Below, piece after piece: positions 27,202 through 37,283 of a stretch of DNA of 64,000 bases. The notes below the pieces were generated by a model. That model did not search any database. It was not told the origin of the DNA and saw nothing but the letters and a program-made list of their open reading frames with translations. The stretch covers positions 1 through 64,000 of the forward strand of contig JAIEMK010000002.1 in NCBI GenBank assembly GCA_019752295.1. Reading direction: 5' to 3'. The stretch's first letter is position 1, and each line of letters begins with the position of its first letter. A program made the translations under genes and the position numbers. Origin of the DNA: Chitinophagaceae bacterium (GTDB taxonomy: Bacteria > Bacteroidota > Bacteroidia > Chitinophagales > Chitinophagaceae).

Positions 27202-29700
27202 ATGAAGAATTTTAACTGGAAATCGCTATTACCCCATGTAATTGCTATTGGCATTTTTGTAATTGTAGCTGTAATTTATTGTAAACCGGCATTAGAGGGT
27301 AAAGTGTTATCGCAAAATGACGTAACACATTGGAAGGGAATGGCACAGGATCTGATTCAATTCAAAGAAAAAAATGGTCAGTTCCCCCTTTGGAATAACA
27401 ATCTCTTCGGTGGCATGCCCGCCTACCAGATTGCAATGGAATCAAGTAACCCTGTATCGGTTGGGTTCTTACACAATATCTTCATGCTGGGATTACCAAA
27501 ACCAATCGGGTATTTCTTTTTATTATGCATCAGCTTTTATTTTTTATCTCAAGTAGTGGGCGCAAATTCCTGGCTCGGAGTATTGGGAGGAATTGCATAT
27601 GCTTTTGCAACTTATAGCCCGGTGATCATTATTGCCGGTCATGAAACCAAAATGCTTGCAATGGGATACTTACCTGCAGTATTGGGTTCTATCTGGCTTA
27701 TTTACAAGAAAAAATATGTATGGGGACTTGCCCTAACAGCCTTATTCAGTGGGCTATTGGTAGGGATGAACCACTTGCAGGTTACTTACTATTTTCTAAT
27801 CATGGCAGCGATTATGACTATCGCCTTCGTGATTGAATGGATCAAAGAAAAAGATTTTAAACATATTTTTATCGCTTTGTCACTAGCCTTGGTTGGGGGA
27901 ATTGTGGGGGCAGGCTCTAATCTTGTAAACTTAGCCACTACGAGCGACTTTGCTAAAGCAACCATGCGCGGTGGTACCAGCTTAGACACGGCGTCGGTAA
28001 AAACAAATAAACCTCAAAAAACAAACGGGCTCAGCACACAGTACGCTTTTTATTACGGTAGCTATGGGCCCGCTGAAACCTTTAGTTTTATTGTTCCCGG
28101 AATATATGGGGGCAGCACTAATGGAGGAGAACTTTCTGCAGACTCTCGAGTAGCTAAAGTGGCAATTGAAAAAGGTATTCCTGACGACCAAGCTGCTATG
28201 TTCGCTTCTTCAATGAGCACATATTGGGGGCCTCAGCCAATGACGTCAGGCCCTGTTTATTTAGGAGCCGTAATCTGCTTCTTATTTATATTCGGAATGA
28301 TATATTTAAAAACCTGGCATCGCTGGTGGATACTGACTGTTTGTATCCTTTCGGTGCTATTGAGTTGGGGAAGTAATTTTGCCGCGTTCAACGATTTTGT
28401 TTTCAATAACCTACCACTGTATAATAAATTCAGAGCGCCTAGTATCATTTTGATTCTGCCACAATTGTTATTCCCTTTAGTTGCAGTGATGGCTTTAAAC
28501 CAATTTTTATTTGTAGAAACCGATAAAAAAGCTGCCGCCGAAAAACTCAAATTAGCAGCATATATTACTGCAGGTATTTTTGCGCTCTTGGCAATTTTTT
28601 ATATCAGCTTCAATTATACCGGCGCAAACGATGCAGGTATTAAGGGCGGGTTGAGTCAAGCGCTCAGAGGGAATCAGGACGATGTTAATTTGTTCTTTAA
28701 TGCATTGATTGAAGACAGAAAATCTTTATTCGGAAAAGATTTGATTCGTAGTCTGATTCTGGTATTCGCTTCCCTTGCACTGCTTTGGCTATTTGTACAG
28801 AACAAGATCAAAAATAATTATGTGCTGGCAGCCCTGATCATCATTAGTTCTTTTGACCTCTTATCGATCGATAAAAGGTATCTGAACGACGCAAGTTTTC
28901 AGGATCAGGAAACTTACAATGAAACAAATTATAAAATCAGTCCGATAGACGCGGAGATACTGAAAGACAGTTCCAAACCAAGAGTATTCAATCTTACTGT
29001 GAGTAGTTTTAATGATGCCACAACTGCATACCATCATCGCGATATTGGCGGATATAGTCCCGTTAAACTCAGCATCGTAGAAGACTTGCTAAATTTTCAA
29101 TTAAAGAAACAACCGCTCAATAAGCAAGTGCTTGATATGCTCAACACGAAATATGTGATTACACAAAATCCGCAAAACGGTCAACCAGCATTGCAGATTA
29201 ATCCAGAGGCACTTGGAAATGTGTGGTTCGTAAAACATATCAGCTATGCCAACGAACCCATTGGTGTAATGAAAGCAATGGATCGCTTTAATCCAAAAGA
29301 TACTGCTATTATTGAAGCTGCTTCTAAAAAAGAAATTGCATTTGAGCCTGTTGCTGATTCAACTGCGAGTATCAGACTATTGAAGAATGAAAACGATTTG
29401 CTTGAATACAGTTCCAATGCCAAAACCAATCAATTTGCAGTGTTCAGTGAGATTTTCTATAATAGAGGATGGAAAGCCTATATTGATGATAAAGAATCTG
29501 CCATCATACAAACAAACTATGTTTTGCGAGGCTTGGCAATTCCGGCAGGGGCGCATAAGATTCGTTTTGAATTTAAGCCGGCATCTTATTACGAAAGTAA
29601 AAAAGCAGCAACTGTATCATCCGGCTTGATCTGGCTTTTATTGATTGTAGCAGTTGCAAGTTCATTTCGAAAACAAAGCGCAAGCGAACAAAAAGCATGA
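27202..29700 (+). CDS. YfhO-family membrane protein
   Basis: This 832-aa protein has about 12-13 membrane segments across residues 1-560, a loop rich in SFIVPGIYGGS, a soluble C-terminal region and a last membrane segment near residue 810. This is the layout of YfhO/GT-C-like proteins, which in Gram-positives modify teichoic or lipoteichoic acid with sugars. In Bacteroidota the family often lies beside glycosyltransferases, as here, and is probably a polyprenyl-phosphate-sugar-dependent transferase. Its ATGA overlap with the next gene implies cotranscription. Confidence 0.8.
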   Translation: MKNFNWKSLLPHVIAIGIFVIVAVIYCKPALEGKVLSQNDVTHWKGMAQDLIQFKEKNGQFPLWNNNLFGGMPAYQIAMESSNPVSVGFLHNIFMLGLPKPIGYFFLLCISFYFLSQVVGANSWLGVLGGIAYAFATYSPVIIIAGHETKMLAMGYLPAVLGSIWLIYKKKYVWGLALTALFSGLLVGMNHLQVTYYFLIMAAIMTIAFVIEWIKEKDFKHIFIALSLALVGGIVGAGSNLVNLATTSDFAKATMRGGTSLDTASVKTNKPQKTNGLSTQYAFYYGSYGPAETFSFIVPGIYGGSTNGGELSADSRVAKVAIEKGIPDDQAAMFASSMSTYWGPQPMTSGPVYLGAVICFLFIFGMIYLKTWHRWWILTVCILSVLLSWGSNFAAFNDFVFNNLPLYNKFRAPSIILILPQLLFPLVAVMALNQFLFVETDKKAAAEKLKLAAYITAGIFALLAIFYISFNYTGANDAGIKGGLSQALRGNQDDVNLFFNALIEDRKSLFGKDLIRSLILVFASLALLWLFVQNKIKNNYVLAALIIISSFDLLSIDKRYLNDASFQDQETYNETNYKISPIDAEILKDSSKPRVFNLTVSSFNDATTAYHHRDIGGYSPVKLSIVEDLLNFQLKKQPLNKQVLDMLNTKYVITQNPQNGQPALQINPEALGNVWFVKHISYANEPIGVMKAMDRFNPKDTAIIEAASKKEIAFEPVADSTASIRLLKNENDLLEYSSNAKTNQFAVFSEIFYNRGWKAYIDDKESAIIQTNYVLRGLAIPAGAHKIRFEFKPASYYESKKAATVSSGLIWLLLIVAVASSFRKQSASEQKA

Positions 29701-30827
29701 TGGAAAAGCCATCCATTTTAGGACTGGTATCGTACCGCGTTTTCCCGGCTTTAATGGGTGGGCAGAAATGTGTAGCGGATTTTTATGAACACTTATCGCA
29801 ACATGCGACTATTGTTTTGGCAGTTTCGAAGGATAACAAACAAGAAACAAAAACGAACTACCAGATAGAACCTTTTCTTTTTACGCATTGGGAAGGCGAT
29901 TTTAATTTGATCTATATTTTTCGTTTGTTAAAACTGATAAGAAATAAAAAGGTTGATTATATCGTTTCCGAACACTCCTATTTTGGTTGGCTGGGATTAA
30001 TTTTACGTTTTTTTTCCCGCAAAAAATTGATCATCCGAATGCATAATATTGAGGGGCATCGTTTTAGGGACATGCAAAGATTCTGGTGGTGGATTTATCT
30101 GGCATACGAAAAATGGATTTGCAAAAAAGCGGATCATTTATGGTTTACAGCTACAACCGATAAAAACTGGGTAATAACAGAATGGAATATCCCTGAGAAA
30201 AAATGTGATACCCTTTTTTATGGTGTTGATATTGCCGGCCCACCGGGTGCAGTAGAAAGAGCCCTGTGTAGGGAATCGATTATTACAAAACACAGGCTGA
30301 TTGAAAATACCAAACTTTTTTTATTCAATGGCACGCTGGATTATCTTCCAAATACAGATGCGTTAAGGGTTATAATAAACGAATTATTACCAAGACTCGC
30401 AAAAAGGAATTTGGGCTTTCGTATAATTATTTGTGGTAACAGAATAACAACCGAATGGCAAACAGAGCTTGAGCAGTACCCACAAATTATTTTTGAAGGA
30501 TTTGTTCCCGACATTTCTGTTTACTTTAAAGGATGTGATTGTTTTATAAACCCTGTTACACTTGGCAGCGGGCTAAAAACAAAGCTGGTAGAGGCTTTGG
30601 CAAATAATATCGATATCATTTCTGTTGTTTCAAGCACCAATGCAATAGACCCGATGTACACGAATAATAAAATTAAACTCATTCAGGATTATCAATGGGA
30701 CGCATTTGTTGATGCAATGTGCAGCAGTTCAACTGGCATGAACAACGATACACCTGAGGCTTTTTATAAAGCATTCAATTGGGAACAGATTATACAGAAA
30801 GCAGTTTTATCTTTACAAGAATTATGA
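29697..30827 (+). CDS. Family 4-type glycosyltransferase
   Basis: This 376-aa GT-B fold enzyme has an N-terminal Rossmann half and a C-terminal half with LFNGTLDYLPNTDAL, FEGFVPDISVYFKGCDCFINPV and GSGLKTKLVEALA. The last segment is the donor-binding region where GT4 enzymes carry the conserved E. It overlaps the stop of the YfhO-like gene and the start of the next glycosyltransferase by ATGA, so three genes form a tight operon. Substrate unknown. Confidence 0.85.
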   Translation: MMEKPSILGLVSYRVFPALMGGQKCVADFYEHLSQHATIVLAVSKDNKQETKTNYQIEPFLFTHWEGDFNLIYIFRLLKLIRNKKVDYIVSEHSYFGWLGLILRFFSRKKLIIRMHNIEGHRFRDMQRFWWWIYLAYEKWICKKADHLWFTATTDKNWVITEWNIPEKKCDTLFYGVDIAGPPGAVERALCRESIITKHRLIENTKLFLFNGTLDYLPNTDALRVIINELLPRLAKRNLGFRIIICGNRITTEWQTELEQYPQIIFEGFVPDISVYFKGCDCFINPVTLGSGLKTKLVEALANNIDIISVVSSTNAIDPMYTNNKIKLIQDYQWDAFVDAMCSSSTGMNNDTPEAFYKAFNWEQIIQKAVLSLQEL

Positions 30828-31744
30828 GTAAAGCGATCAGGATATCGGTTGTGATTTGTACGTATAACCGCGCAACCTATATCAGGGATGCAATGGATAG
30901 TTTGTATCATCAAACTCTTGACAAGGAGCAATATGAGGTTATTGTTGTAAATAATAATTCAAGCGATGACACTGAGAGCGTCTGTGAAAATTATATCAAA
31001 GAACATCAGGACGCAAATTTTTATTTTTATAACGAATCGCAGCAAGGAGCTTCCTTCGCCAGAAACACAGGAGCCGCATTATCAAAGGGCGAATTACTCT
31101 GTTTCATGGATGATGATGCGATTGCAGAGAAGGATTATCTGGAGAGAATTATTCGATTCTTTGAACAATATCCTGATGCAGGTGGATTGGGCGGTCGCAT
31201 CATTCCTAGATATATTCCTGAAGAGCCAAAATGGATGAGCTATTATGTTTCGTCGATGGTAGGCAATTTTGATTACAGTAAAGAGGTAAGCATCTTTAGT
31301 GCAAACAGGTATCCACTTGAATCAAATATGATCATTCGAAAAGTTGATTTCGATGCCGTAGGAGGCTTTAATACAGCACTTCCAGGAGTAGTAGGCACAT
31401 TGCGTATCGGAGGTGAAGGGAAAGATTTTTTCTTTAAACTAAAAGCTATAGACCGGGTTATTTATTACGACCCTGCCATCAGAGTGCAACATGTTGTAGA
31501 AGTTTCCAAACTCACAAAAGAATACCTCTATCGCGTTGCAAGTGGTATGGGGCGGGGAGAAAAAGTAAGAACCCTAAAAATTGGCAATGCTGCTTATTTA
31601 AAAAAAATATTGGAATACCTGATGAAGCTCGCAGCAGCGATAATATTGGCTTGCAAATACTTTCTGCAAGGCCATCCCGCAAAATTCTGGCCCATCATCC
31701 AATTCAGAATCGACACTTTAAAAGGATTATTGGATAAAAAATAA
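30824..31744 (+). CDS. Family 2 glycosyltransferase
   Basis: This is a 306-aa GT2 with ISVVICTYNR at the N-terminus, VVNNNSSDDT, a metal-binding DDDA segment (CFMDDDAIAEKDYL) and GGEGKDFFFKL in the acceptor region. A hydrophobic stretch near the C-terminus suggests membrane association. ATG at 30824 overlaps the upstream stop. The gene converges on the next glycosyltransferase with a 1-bp gap. Confidence 0.88.
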   Translation: MSKAIRISVVICTYNRATYIRDAMDSLYHQTLDKEQYEVIVVNNNSSDDTESVCENYIKEHQDANFYFYNESQQGASFARNTGAALSKGELLCFMDDDAIAEKDYLERIIRFFEQYPDAGGLGGRIIPRYIPEEPKWMSYYVSSMVGNFDYSKEVSIFSANRYPLESNMIIRKVDFDAVGGFNTALPGVVGTLRIGGEGKDFFFKLKAIDRVIYYDPAIRVQHVVEVSKLTKEYLYRVASGMGRGEKVRTLKIGNAAYLKKILEYLMKLAAAIILACKYFLQGHPAKFWPIIQFRIDTLKGLLDKK

Positions 31745-31745
31745 A

Positions 31746-32750
31746 TTAAAGCATCTTGTAAAAATGGGGTTGATTTCGGATGATCTTCGGAGCAAGAATC
31801 CAGACTTTTAGAACATTCCTTGCAAGCCCGGAAATTCTTTTCCAATCGCAAAAGGGATTCTTTAAATGAAGCAAATTCTCTAAAAGGCTGAAAAAGAAGA
31901 AAACAAAAACACCGAAACTATAATTCAACAATTGAAATAAAAACCAAACAACTCCACACTGTTTTCTAATGCGTAGATGATTGGATACAATTAATTGCAG
32001 GCCTTTTTTATCAAATAAATTATCGTAAGTTTTATCATCTGTGTTTGTAGCATCTTTGATTGATTCACCCAACAGATGAATCACTTGTATATTCCCATAA
32101 AGATACAATGCACCCTGTTTTTGTAACCTGCTACACCACTCCACTTCCTCAGCATACAAAAAAAAGTCTTCATCCATTAACCCAGCTTTTTCGGTGGCAG
32201 ATTTTTTGACCATCAAAAAAGCGCCGCTGATCCAATCAACTTTAACGGCCTCCCCTACTAATTCAATTCCGGGTTTTCGGGTTTGCATTTTTAGTGCAAC
32301 CCATCTTAAAAATTTACCCCAATACGGGATTGACAAAAGATGGTTGATGCCGCCCTTCATAAAATAACTTCCCGATATCTGTAGAGACCTGTCTTTATAA
32401 AGTAATTGAACCCCACAAGCAATATGGTCTTGCTGAATAAATTTAGCTCTGCATTTTTCGATTGCATCATCAAGTATCAGAATATCTGGATTCAACAAAA
32501 GATAAATATCCCCCGAAGCTTGCTTCATACCTGCATTGTTGGCTCTTGCAAAACCGGCATTATAGCCCATCTCAATCCAATTTACAAAAGGGAACCTGCT
32601 GCAAATTCTTTCTTTGCTATCATCGCCTGATGCATTGTCTACCACCAACCATTCAAAATCAAGCGCACTATCAAACGCCATTGCAGATTCAATACAGTTG
32701 ATGATATAGGCTGCAGAGCGATAATTTACGATGATGACAGAAAGTTTCAT
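31746..32750 (-). CDS. Family 2 glycosyltransferase (rhamnosyltransferase-like)
   Basis: This 334-aa GT2 starts MKLSVIIVNYRSAAYI, has VVDNASGDDS, LLNPDILI and YAEEVEWCSRLQKQG, a pattern shared with rhamnosyltransferases. A membrane segment (LLNYSFGVFVFFFFSLL) lies near residue 275. Its start codon directly follows a tandem pair of 83-bp repeats, so its leader shares sequence with two unrelated genes elsewhere in the window. Confidence 0.88.
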   Translation of the reverse strand: MKLSVIIVNYRSAAYIINCIESAMAFDSALDFEWLVVDNASGDDSKERICSRFPFVNWIEMGYNAGFARANNAGMKQASGDIYLLLNPDILILDDAIEKCRAKFIQQDHIACGVQLLYKDRSLQISGSYFMKGGINHLLSIPYWGKFLRWVALKMQTRKPGIELVGEAVKVDWISGAFLMVKKSATEKAGLMDEDFFLYAEEVEWCSRLQKQGALYLYGNIQVIHLLGESIKDATNTDDKTYDNLFDKKGLQLIVSNHLRIRKQCGVVWFLFQLLNYSFGVFVFFFFSLLENLLHLKNPFCDWKRISGLARNVLKVWILAPKIIRNQPHFYKML

Positions 32751-32756
32751 GTATTA

Positions 32757-32922
32757 ATTATTTTATTTTGGCTACATGTAATTCGCTAACAAACATTTCA
32801 ATTGGTGACAAATTTTTGTTATCCTCATTTCATGTGTTTATTATTTTATTTTGGTTACATGTAATTCGCTAACAAACATTTCAATTGGTGACAAATTTTT
32901 GTTATGCTCATTTCATGTGTTA
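32757..32922 (-). repeat. Two tandem 83-bp interspersed repeat units
   Basis: Units 32757-32839 and 32840-32922 differ at only three positions. Each can form a hairpin with arms TAACAAA/TTTGTTA, continued by ATTT/AAAT beyond one mismatch, around a loop holding CAATTG. ACATG/CATGT flank it further out. The block ends 6 bp before the start codon at 32750. Confidence 0.9.
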
Positions 32923-32940
32923 ATTTTTATACAACTCTGT

Positions 32941-33876
32941 TTAGCGGTTAAGATAATTAAAGAGCATAAACGATTTTGAGAACAAGCCAACCTTCAAAAT
33001 CGACATGGGTAATATTTGTTGTAAACGCAGCATATGCCGGATTACTGGTATTATTTTTTGCTCATTTACACCACTGGCCACAATTGCATCCAGTGAACGC
33101 ACTTTGTGATTTCTTAGGAGGCGCCAATAATAATCGTAAATCTTAATATCGTTAAATGCCGCTTTGCCAATCTTATACGCAAAGAGAATATTTTCTTTGA
33201 GAATAATAGTTTCGTTATTGCGAACAAAAACGGTTGTTTGATCTTCGTGTAATCCAATACTTACCAAGTGTTCATCCAGATAAACATACTCATATCCTTT
33301 TTGCAATATCCTTACATAGTAATCTACATCCACAAGCCATATTAGCTCGTTGTCGTATTGAATCTGATCCCTTAAGGAAATGCGCAGCATAGTATTACTT
33401 GGGGGGCCGATTACCTGTGCCAATACCAAATGAAGAGGTTTCTCTTTAAGTCTGGTTAACAAAGAAGGAATATGCTGTAAAACCATTTGTTCCCCATTTT
33501 CCATCACTCCAATATTCTTACAAAACACAAAACCTGCCTCGGGCTTTAATTCAAATGCCTTCAGATATTTTGATAATGCATCCCGGTCGTGGAGCCAATC
33601 GTCCTGATGCAATAAAATAAAAAAATCGCCCGAAGCGCCTGCAATAGCGTTATTCCAATTCATTGGGCTCTTCAGAGCAGGGTTATTTTGCTTATAATGA
33701 ATGCTTAATTTAGATTTATAGGGCTCAATAGCTATTTTTACACTGTCATCAGGGCTGTCGTCAGAAATGATAACTTCCACCTGACGATAAGTTTGATTTA
33801 ACACAGAGTCCAGCAAACGTGTTACGTAAGCTGGTTTCTTGTAAGCGGGTATACAAATACTGATTAAAGGCACCAA
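32941..33876 (-). CDS. Family 2 glycosyltransferase
   Basis: This GT2 of about 311 aa has LISICIPAYKKPAYV, VIISDDSPDDS, LHQDDWLHDRD (metal-binding region) and LVDVDYYVRIL. No ATG lies near the domain start; TTG at 33876, GTG at 33873 or TTG at 33912 are possible. It ends 18 bp before the repeat block that precedes the next minus-strand glycosyltransferase. The 33913-34196 stretch upstream is AT-rich with no recognizable gene. Confidence 0.8.
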   Translation of the reverse strand: MVPLISICIPAYKKPAYVTRLLDSVLNQTYRQVEVIISDDSPDDSVKIAIEPYKSKLSIHYKQNNPALKSPMNWNNAIAGASGDFFILLHQDDWLHDRDALSKYLKAFELKPEAGFVFCKNIGVMENGEQMVLQHIPSLLTRLKEKPLHLVLAQVIGPPSNTMLRISLRDQIQYDNELIWLVDVDYYVRILQKGYEYVYLDEHLVSIGLHEDQTTVFVRNNETIILKENILFAYKIGKAAFNDIKIYDYYWRLLRNHKVRSLDAIVASGVNEQKIIPVIRHMLRLQQILPMSILKVGLFSKSFMLFNYLNR

Positions 33877-34196
33877 TATAGATTTATTAAAATATGGGTA
33901 ATCTACTAGCAAATATAGCTAAAGGCATCATAGGTAAATTCAGTATCAAAGCTGAGCAGCTCCGTTTTTTTGTTGGAGATCAAAAATGCTAGTTAACTTT
34001 AAATATTTATAATCTTAGCAAAGGGATTGCTAAAAAGTAGAGCTCCTTTAAATTATTTTAAGTTTAGAAATATTAGATGACGAGGATTCATCATTGTTTT
34101 ATAACATAAAAGTTTACAAATTGAAGCGGTACAGTATCAATTAGAAATTCTACTTTTATTCGGCATAAAAAAACATTAAACAATAAAACAATAAGT

Positions 34197-34955
34197 ATGA
34201 ATTTATTTCAACAAAAATTCATGAATACGGATTCAAAGTCAGATAAGATTTCACACCATGGCTTTCAAAGAATCTATCCTTGGATTTTGAATAATTTTAA
34301 GGATGATAAAATCAATTTGCTTGAAATAGGTCTGGATAAAAATGAATCTGTTAAATTATGGCAGAACTATTTTCCTAATGCTTCGATATATGGTATTGAT
34401 AGAGATCCAATTGAATTTGAGAGTGAAAACGTAAAATTTTTTAAGGTTGATCAAGGCAGCGATGAAGAATTAAATTCCTTCAAAGAGAAAATAGATATAA
34501 AATTCGACTTAATTATTGACGATGGATCTCATAATCCTGATCACCAAATCAAGACCTTAAATGCTTTTTGGAGCTTGCTAAACCCTAGAGGTGCCTACAT
34601 AATAGAAGATATTGAAACATCTTACTGGGGGAAAAGCGATATTTATGGGTATACTTTTAACGCAAATAAAAAAACAAGCAACTTTATTCATCAAATTAAA
34701 GGGTGCATAGACATCGTTAATAAAGAATTTAGGTCAGGGAAGAGTTCGTACCCTAATTCATCAATTGATGAATCAGTTTCAAATGAATTTGAGATGATAA
34801 GTTTTGGGTACAATTCTGTTATTCTCATTAAAAAAGATAAACAATTATTTGGAGAGTTCTATGACAGGATGGATTATCGTTATAAATACAAAAAAAATCG
34901 TGAATCATTCTTGAAGAGATTTGTTAGATCAATAAAGAGCATTTACAAAAAATAA
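34197..34955 (+). CDS. Class I SAM-dependent methyltransferase-like protein
   Basis: This 252-aa protein has a SAM-binding motif LLEIGLDKNESVKLW, an acidic strand IYGIDRDP and the post-motif DLIIDDGSHNPDHQ. That combination resembles MycE/cephalosporin-hydroxylase-type sugar or macrolide methyltransferases. The C-terminus is basic. The gene looks richer in A and T than most of the window and opens a three-gene plus-strand run with a glycosyltransferase and a flippase. A role in modifying a sugar of a surface glycan is likely but inferred from context. Confidence 0.75.
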   Translation: MNLFQQKFMNTDSKSDKISHHGFQRIYPWILNNFKDDKINLLEIGLDKNESVKLWQNYFPNASIYGIDRDPIEFESENVKFFKVDQGSDEELNSFKEKIDIKFDLIIDDGSHNPDHQIKTLNAFWSLLNPRGAYIIEDIETSYWGKSDIYGYTFNANKKTSNFIHQIKGCIDIVNKEFRSGKSSYPNSSIDESVSNEFEMISFGYNSVILIKKDKQLFGEFYDRMDYRYKYKKNRESFLKRFVRSIKSIYKK

Positions 34956-34958
34956 TTG

Positions 34959-35762
34959 ATGCCTCCTAAACCATTCATATCTGTTGTAATTCCATGCTAT
35001 AATAGCGGTGCATATTTGCCAGAAACAATCAGCAGACTTAGGCAACAAACTTATTCCCATTTTGAAATCATTGTTGTGAACGATGGGTCAACCGATGTTC
35101 AAACAATTGAATTGCTGGAAGGCCTTTCCAAACAAGGAATCACGGTTTTACACAAGGCCAATGGTCGTATGTCATCTGCCAGAAATTTTGGAGTGCAACA
35201 TGCCAAAGGAACAGTTATAGCGGCATTGGATGCCGACGACTATTTTGATTCCAGTTTTTTTGAAAAAGCAATTGCCGTGCTTAGTGAAAAAACAGAAGTG
35301 GCGGTTGTTACAAGCCATATTCAGCTATTTGGAAATTACAGAGAAGTTGCCAGACCAAGAGGGGGCAATGCATTCAACTTTTTATTTAGTAGTGAGTGCC
35401 CTGCATGCGCCATTGTTCGAAAAGATTGTTGGGATGCAATAGGGGGATATGATGAAAATATGAAAATGGGATATGAAGACTGGGAATTTTATATCCGGAT
35501 TACTCAAAAAGGATGGTTGGTGGAAGTGATACCAGAAAAGCTTTTGTTTTACAGGCAAACAAATAACTCCACCCATAAAAACGATACTATCCCGCACAGG
35601 CAGGAATTAGTTAACTATATCATCGACAAACATCATGACTGGTATCTGGAATGTCTTAAAAAACTGGTAGCAGAAAAGCAAGTGCTTTATACAGAAAGTA
35701 GGATTGCTTTACCCACCATTTTCAAAATGTTTATGAATCGTCTCAGAAAAAAGTATCGTTAA
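34959..35762 (+). CDS. Family 2 glycosyltransferase
   Basis: This 267-aa GT2 has PFISVVIPCYNSGAYL, VVNDGSTD, ALDADDYFD (DxD) and MKMGYEDWEFYIRI in the acceptor region. The ATG at 34959 is preferred to the TTG one codon earlier; it lies 3 bp after the methyltransferase stop. It abuts the flippase gene without any gap. Confidence 0.9.
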   Translation: MPPKPFISVVIPCYNSGAYLPETISRLRQQTYSHFEIIVVNDGSTDVQTIELLEGLSKQGITVLHKANGRMSSARNFGVQHAKGTVIAALDADDYFDSSFFEKAIAVLSEKTEVAVVTSHIQLFGNYREVARPRGGNAFNFLFSSECPACAIVRKDCWDAIGGYDENMKMGYEDWEFYIRITQKGWLVEVIPEKLLFYRQTNNSTHKNDTIPHRQELVNYIIDKHHDWYLECLKKLVAEKQVLYTESRIALPTIFKMFMNRLRKKYR

Positions 35763-37283
35763 ATGGGAATTATTCAAAAACAGAGCGTTCGTTCATCCCT
35801 ATTTATCCTGATTGGTTTTATTATTGGTGCCGTCAATATTCTGGTACTTTTCCCTCGTTTTTTTACACAAACAGAAATCGGGTTAACAAGGGCAATGATT
35901 GATATTTCATTAACGTTGTCTGTTTTATGCACGTTCGGATCGCTTTCAGCCATTTATAAATTTTTCCCATTTTATAATGATTATGCTGGCCCTGAAAAGA
36001 ACGATTTACCAATGCTTACTGCTATAGTGTGCTGCTTTGGTTTTTTGACCACTTGTTTAGTAGGCTTCTTTGCAAAAGATTTTATTATTCGAAAGTTGGG
36101 GAAGTCACCAGAATTTGCAGGATATTTCTATACTGTTTATCCCTATACTTTTTTTCTTTTACTGTTCATGTGGTTGGAAGCATTTAGCTGGTGCTTAAAA
36201 AAAACATCTTTTACAAATTTTTTAAGAGAAACAACAATTAGGGTTTTAACAACTCTCTTAATAATTTTATATGCATTTAAGTTAATCGACCTTACACAAT
36301 TTATTCATTTATTCAGTTTACTATACTTATTGCCGGCAATTGTGCTTTTAATAACACTTATAAAAAGTGGGAAATGGAGACTAAATTTTATTGCACTAAG
36401 TTCTGTAACAAAGCGGTTAAAAAAGAGGATGATCACATTCTGTTTGTTTTTATTTGGTGTTCAATTTTTGAATGTAATCGCAAGAACCAACGATACTTTT
36501 CTTGTAATTGGATTAAGGGGATTGGCAGATACAGGAATATTCTCAATCGCATTGTATGTTGCTGCAGCAATGGAAATTCCACAAAGAAGTATTACCTCTA
36601 TTAGTATACCTATACTTGCCGAATCGTGGAAGAACAAAGACATGAACAGGATTCGAAGTATCTATGCAAAGAGTGTTTCAAATTTATTGGTGATAGCCCT
36701 TGGTATGTTCGGGTTAATATGGCTGAACATTCATAATCTAGTGAGTTTTCTTAATCATCTTGCATCAAAGGGTAACGAATATTATCAAATTATCAGTCCA
36801 TTGGTATTCATAATGGGACTATCAAAAGTACTGGACCTTGCTACCGGTGTAAACGGACAAATCATTGGCACTTCTAATTACTGGCGATTTGACTTTTATA
36901 CAAATGTTTTTTACACTGTGTTGTCGATACCTTTAAATTTTTTTCTAATCCAATATTTCGGGTTGATGGGGCTGGCTTATTCAAATCTAATTGCGCTCAG
37001 TTTATATAATGGAAGCCGATTTCTTTTTTTGAGGAGAAAATTTGGAATGCAGCCTTATCGATTGAAGCATCTCTATGTTTTGGCAATTACGCTTGCTCTT
37101 TATTTTGGAATACATTCTTTACCTCAATTGAGTAATTTATATATCGATATTTTTTTTAGGTCGATTGTATTTGTTGTATTTTTCGCACCAATTGTATATA
37201 TAAGTAAAATAACACCTGATCTAACTCAAATAGCGCTCGATAAAATTGCATTCATAAAAGGAAAACTAATTGATAGAGGTTAG
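35763..37283 (+). CDS. Polysaccharide flippase (Wzx/MOP superfamily)
   Basis: This 506-aa protein has about 12-14 membrane segments and the layout of the polysaccharide-exporter branch of the MOP superfamily, which moves lipid-linked glycans across the inner membrane. It starts GIIQKQSVRSSLFILIGFIIGAVN, the usual beginning for Bacteroidota members. It directly follows a glycosyltransferase (start codon adjacent to stop codon), which ties it to glycan export. Its stop overlaps that of convergent mqnA by 4 bp. Confidence 0.9.
   Translation: MGIIQKQSVRSSLFILIGFIIGAVNILVLFPRFFTQTEIGLTRAMIDISLTLSVLCTFGSLSAIYKFFPFYNDYAGPEKNDLPMLTAIVCCFGFLTTCLVGFFAKDFIIRKLGKSPEFAGYFYTVYPYTFFLLLFMWLEAFSWCLKKTSFTNFLRETTIRVLTTLLIILYAFKLIDLTQFIHLFSLLYLLPAIVLLITLIKSGKWRLNFIALSSVTKRLKKRMITFCLFLFGVQFLNVIARTNDTFLVIGLRGLADTGIFSIALYVAAAMEIPQRSITSISIPILAESWKNKDMNRIRSIYAKSVSNLLVIALGMFGLIWLNIHNLVSFLNHLASKGNEYYQIISPLVFIMGLSKVLDLATGVNGQIIGTSNYWRFDFYTNVFYTVLSIPLNFFLIQYFGLMGLAYSNLIALSLYNGSRFLFLRRKFGMQPYRLKHLYVLAITLALYFGIHSLPQLSNLYIDIFFRSIVFVVFFAPIVYISKITPDLTQIALDKIAFIKGKLIDRG

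Noticed and set aside
33913-34196. Non-coding stretch before the methyltransferase checked for an RNA gene or riboswitch
   Set aside because: Only AT-rich sequence with short, weak hairpins; no known riboswitch core is visible.
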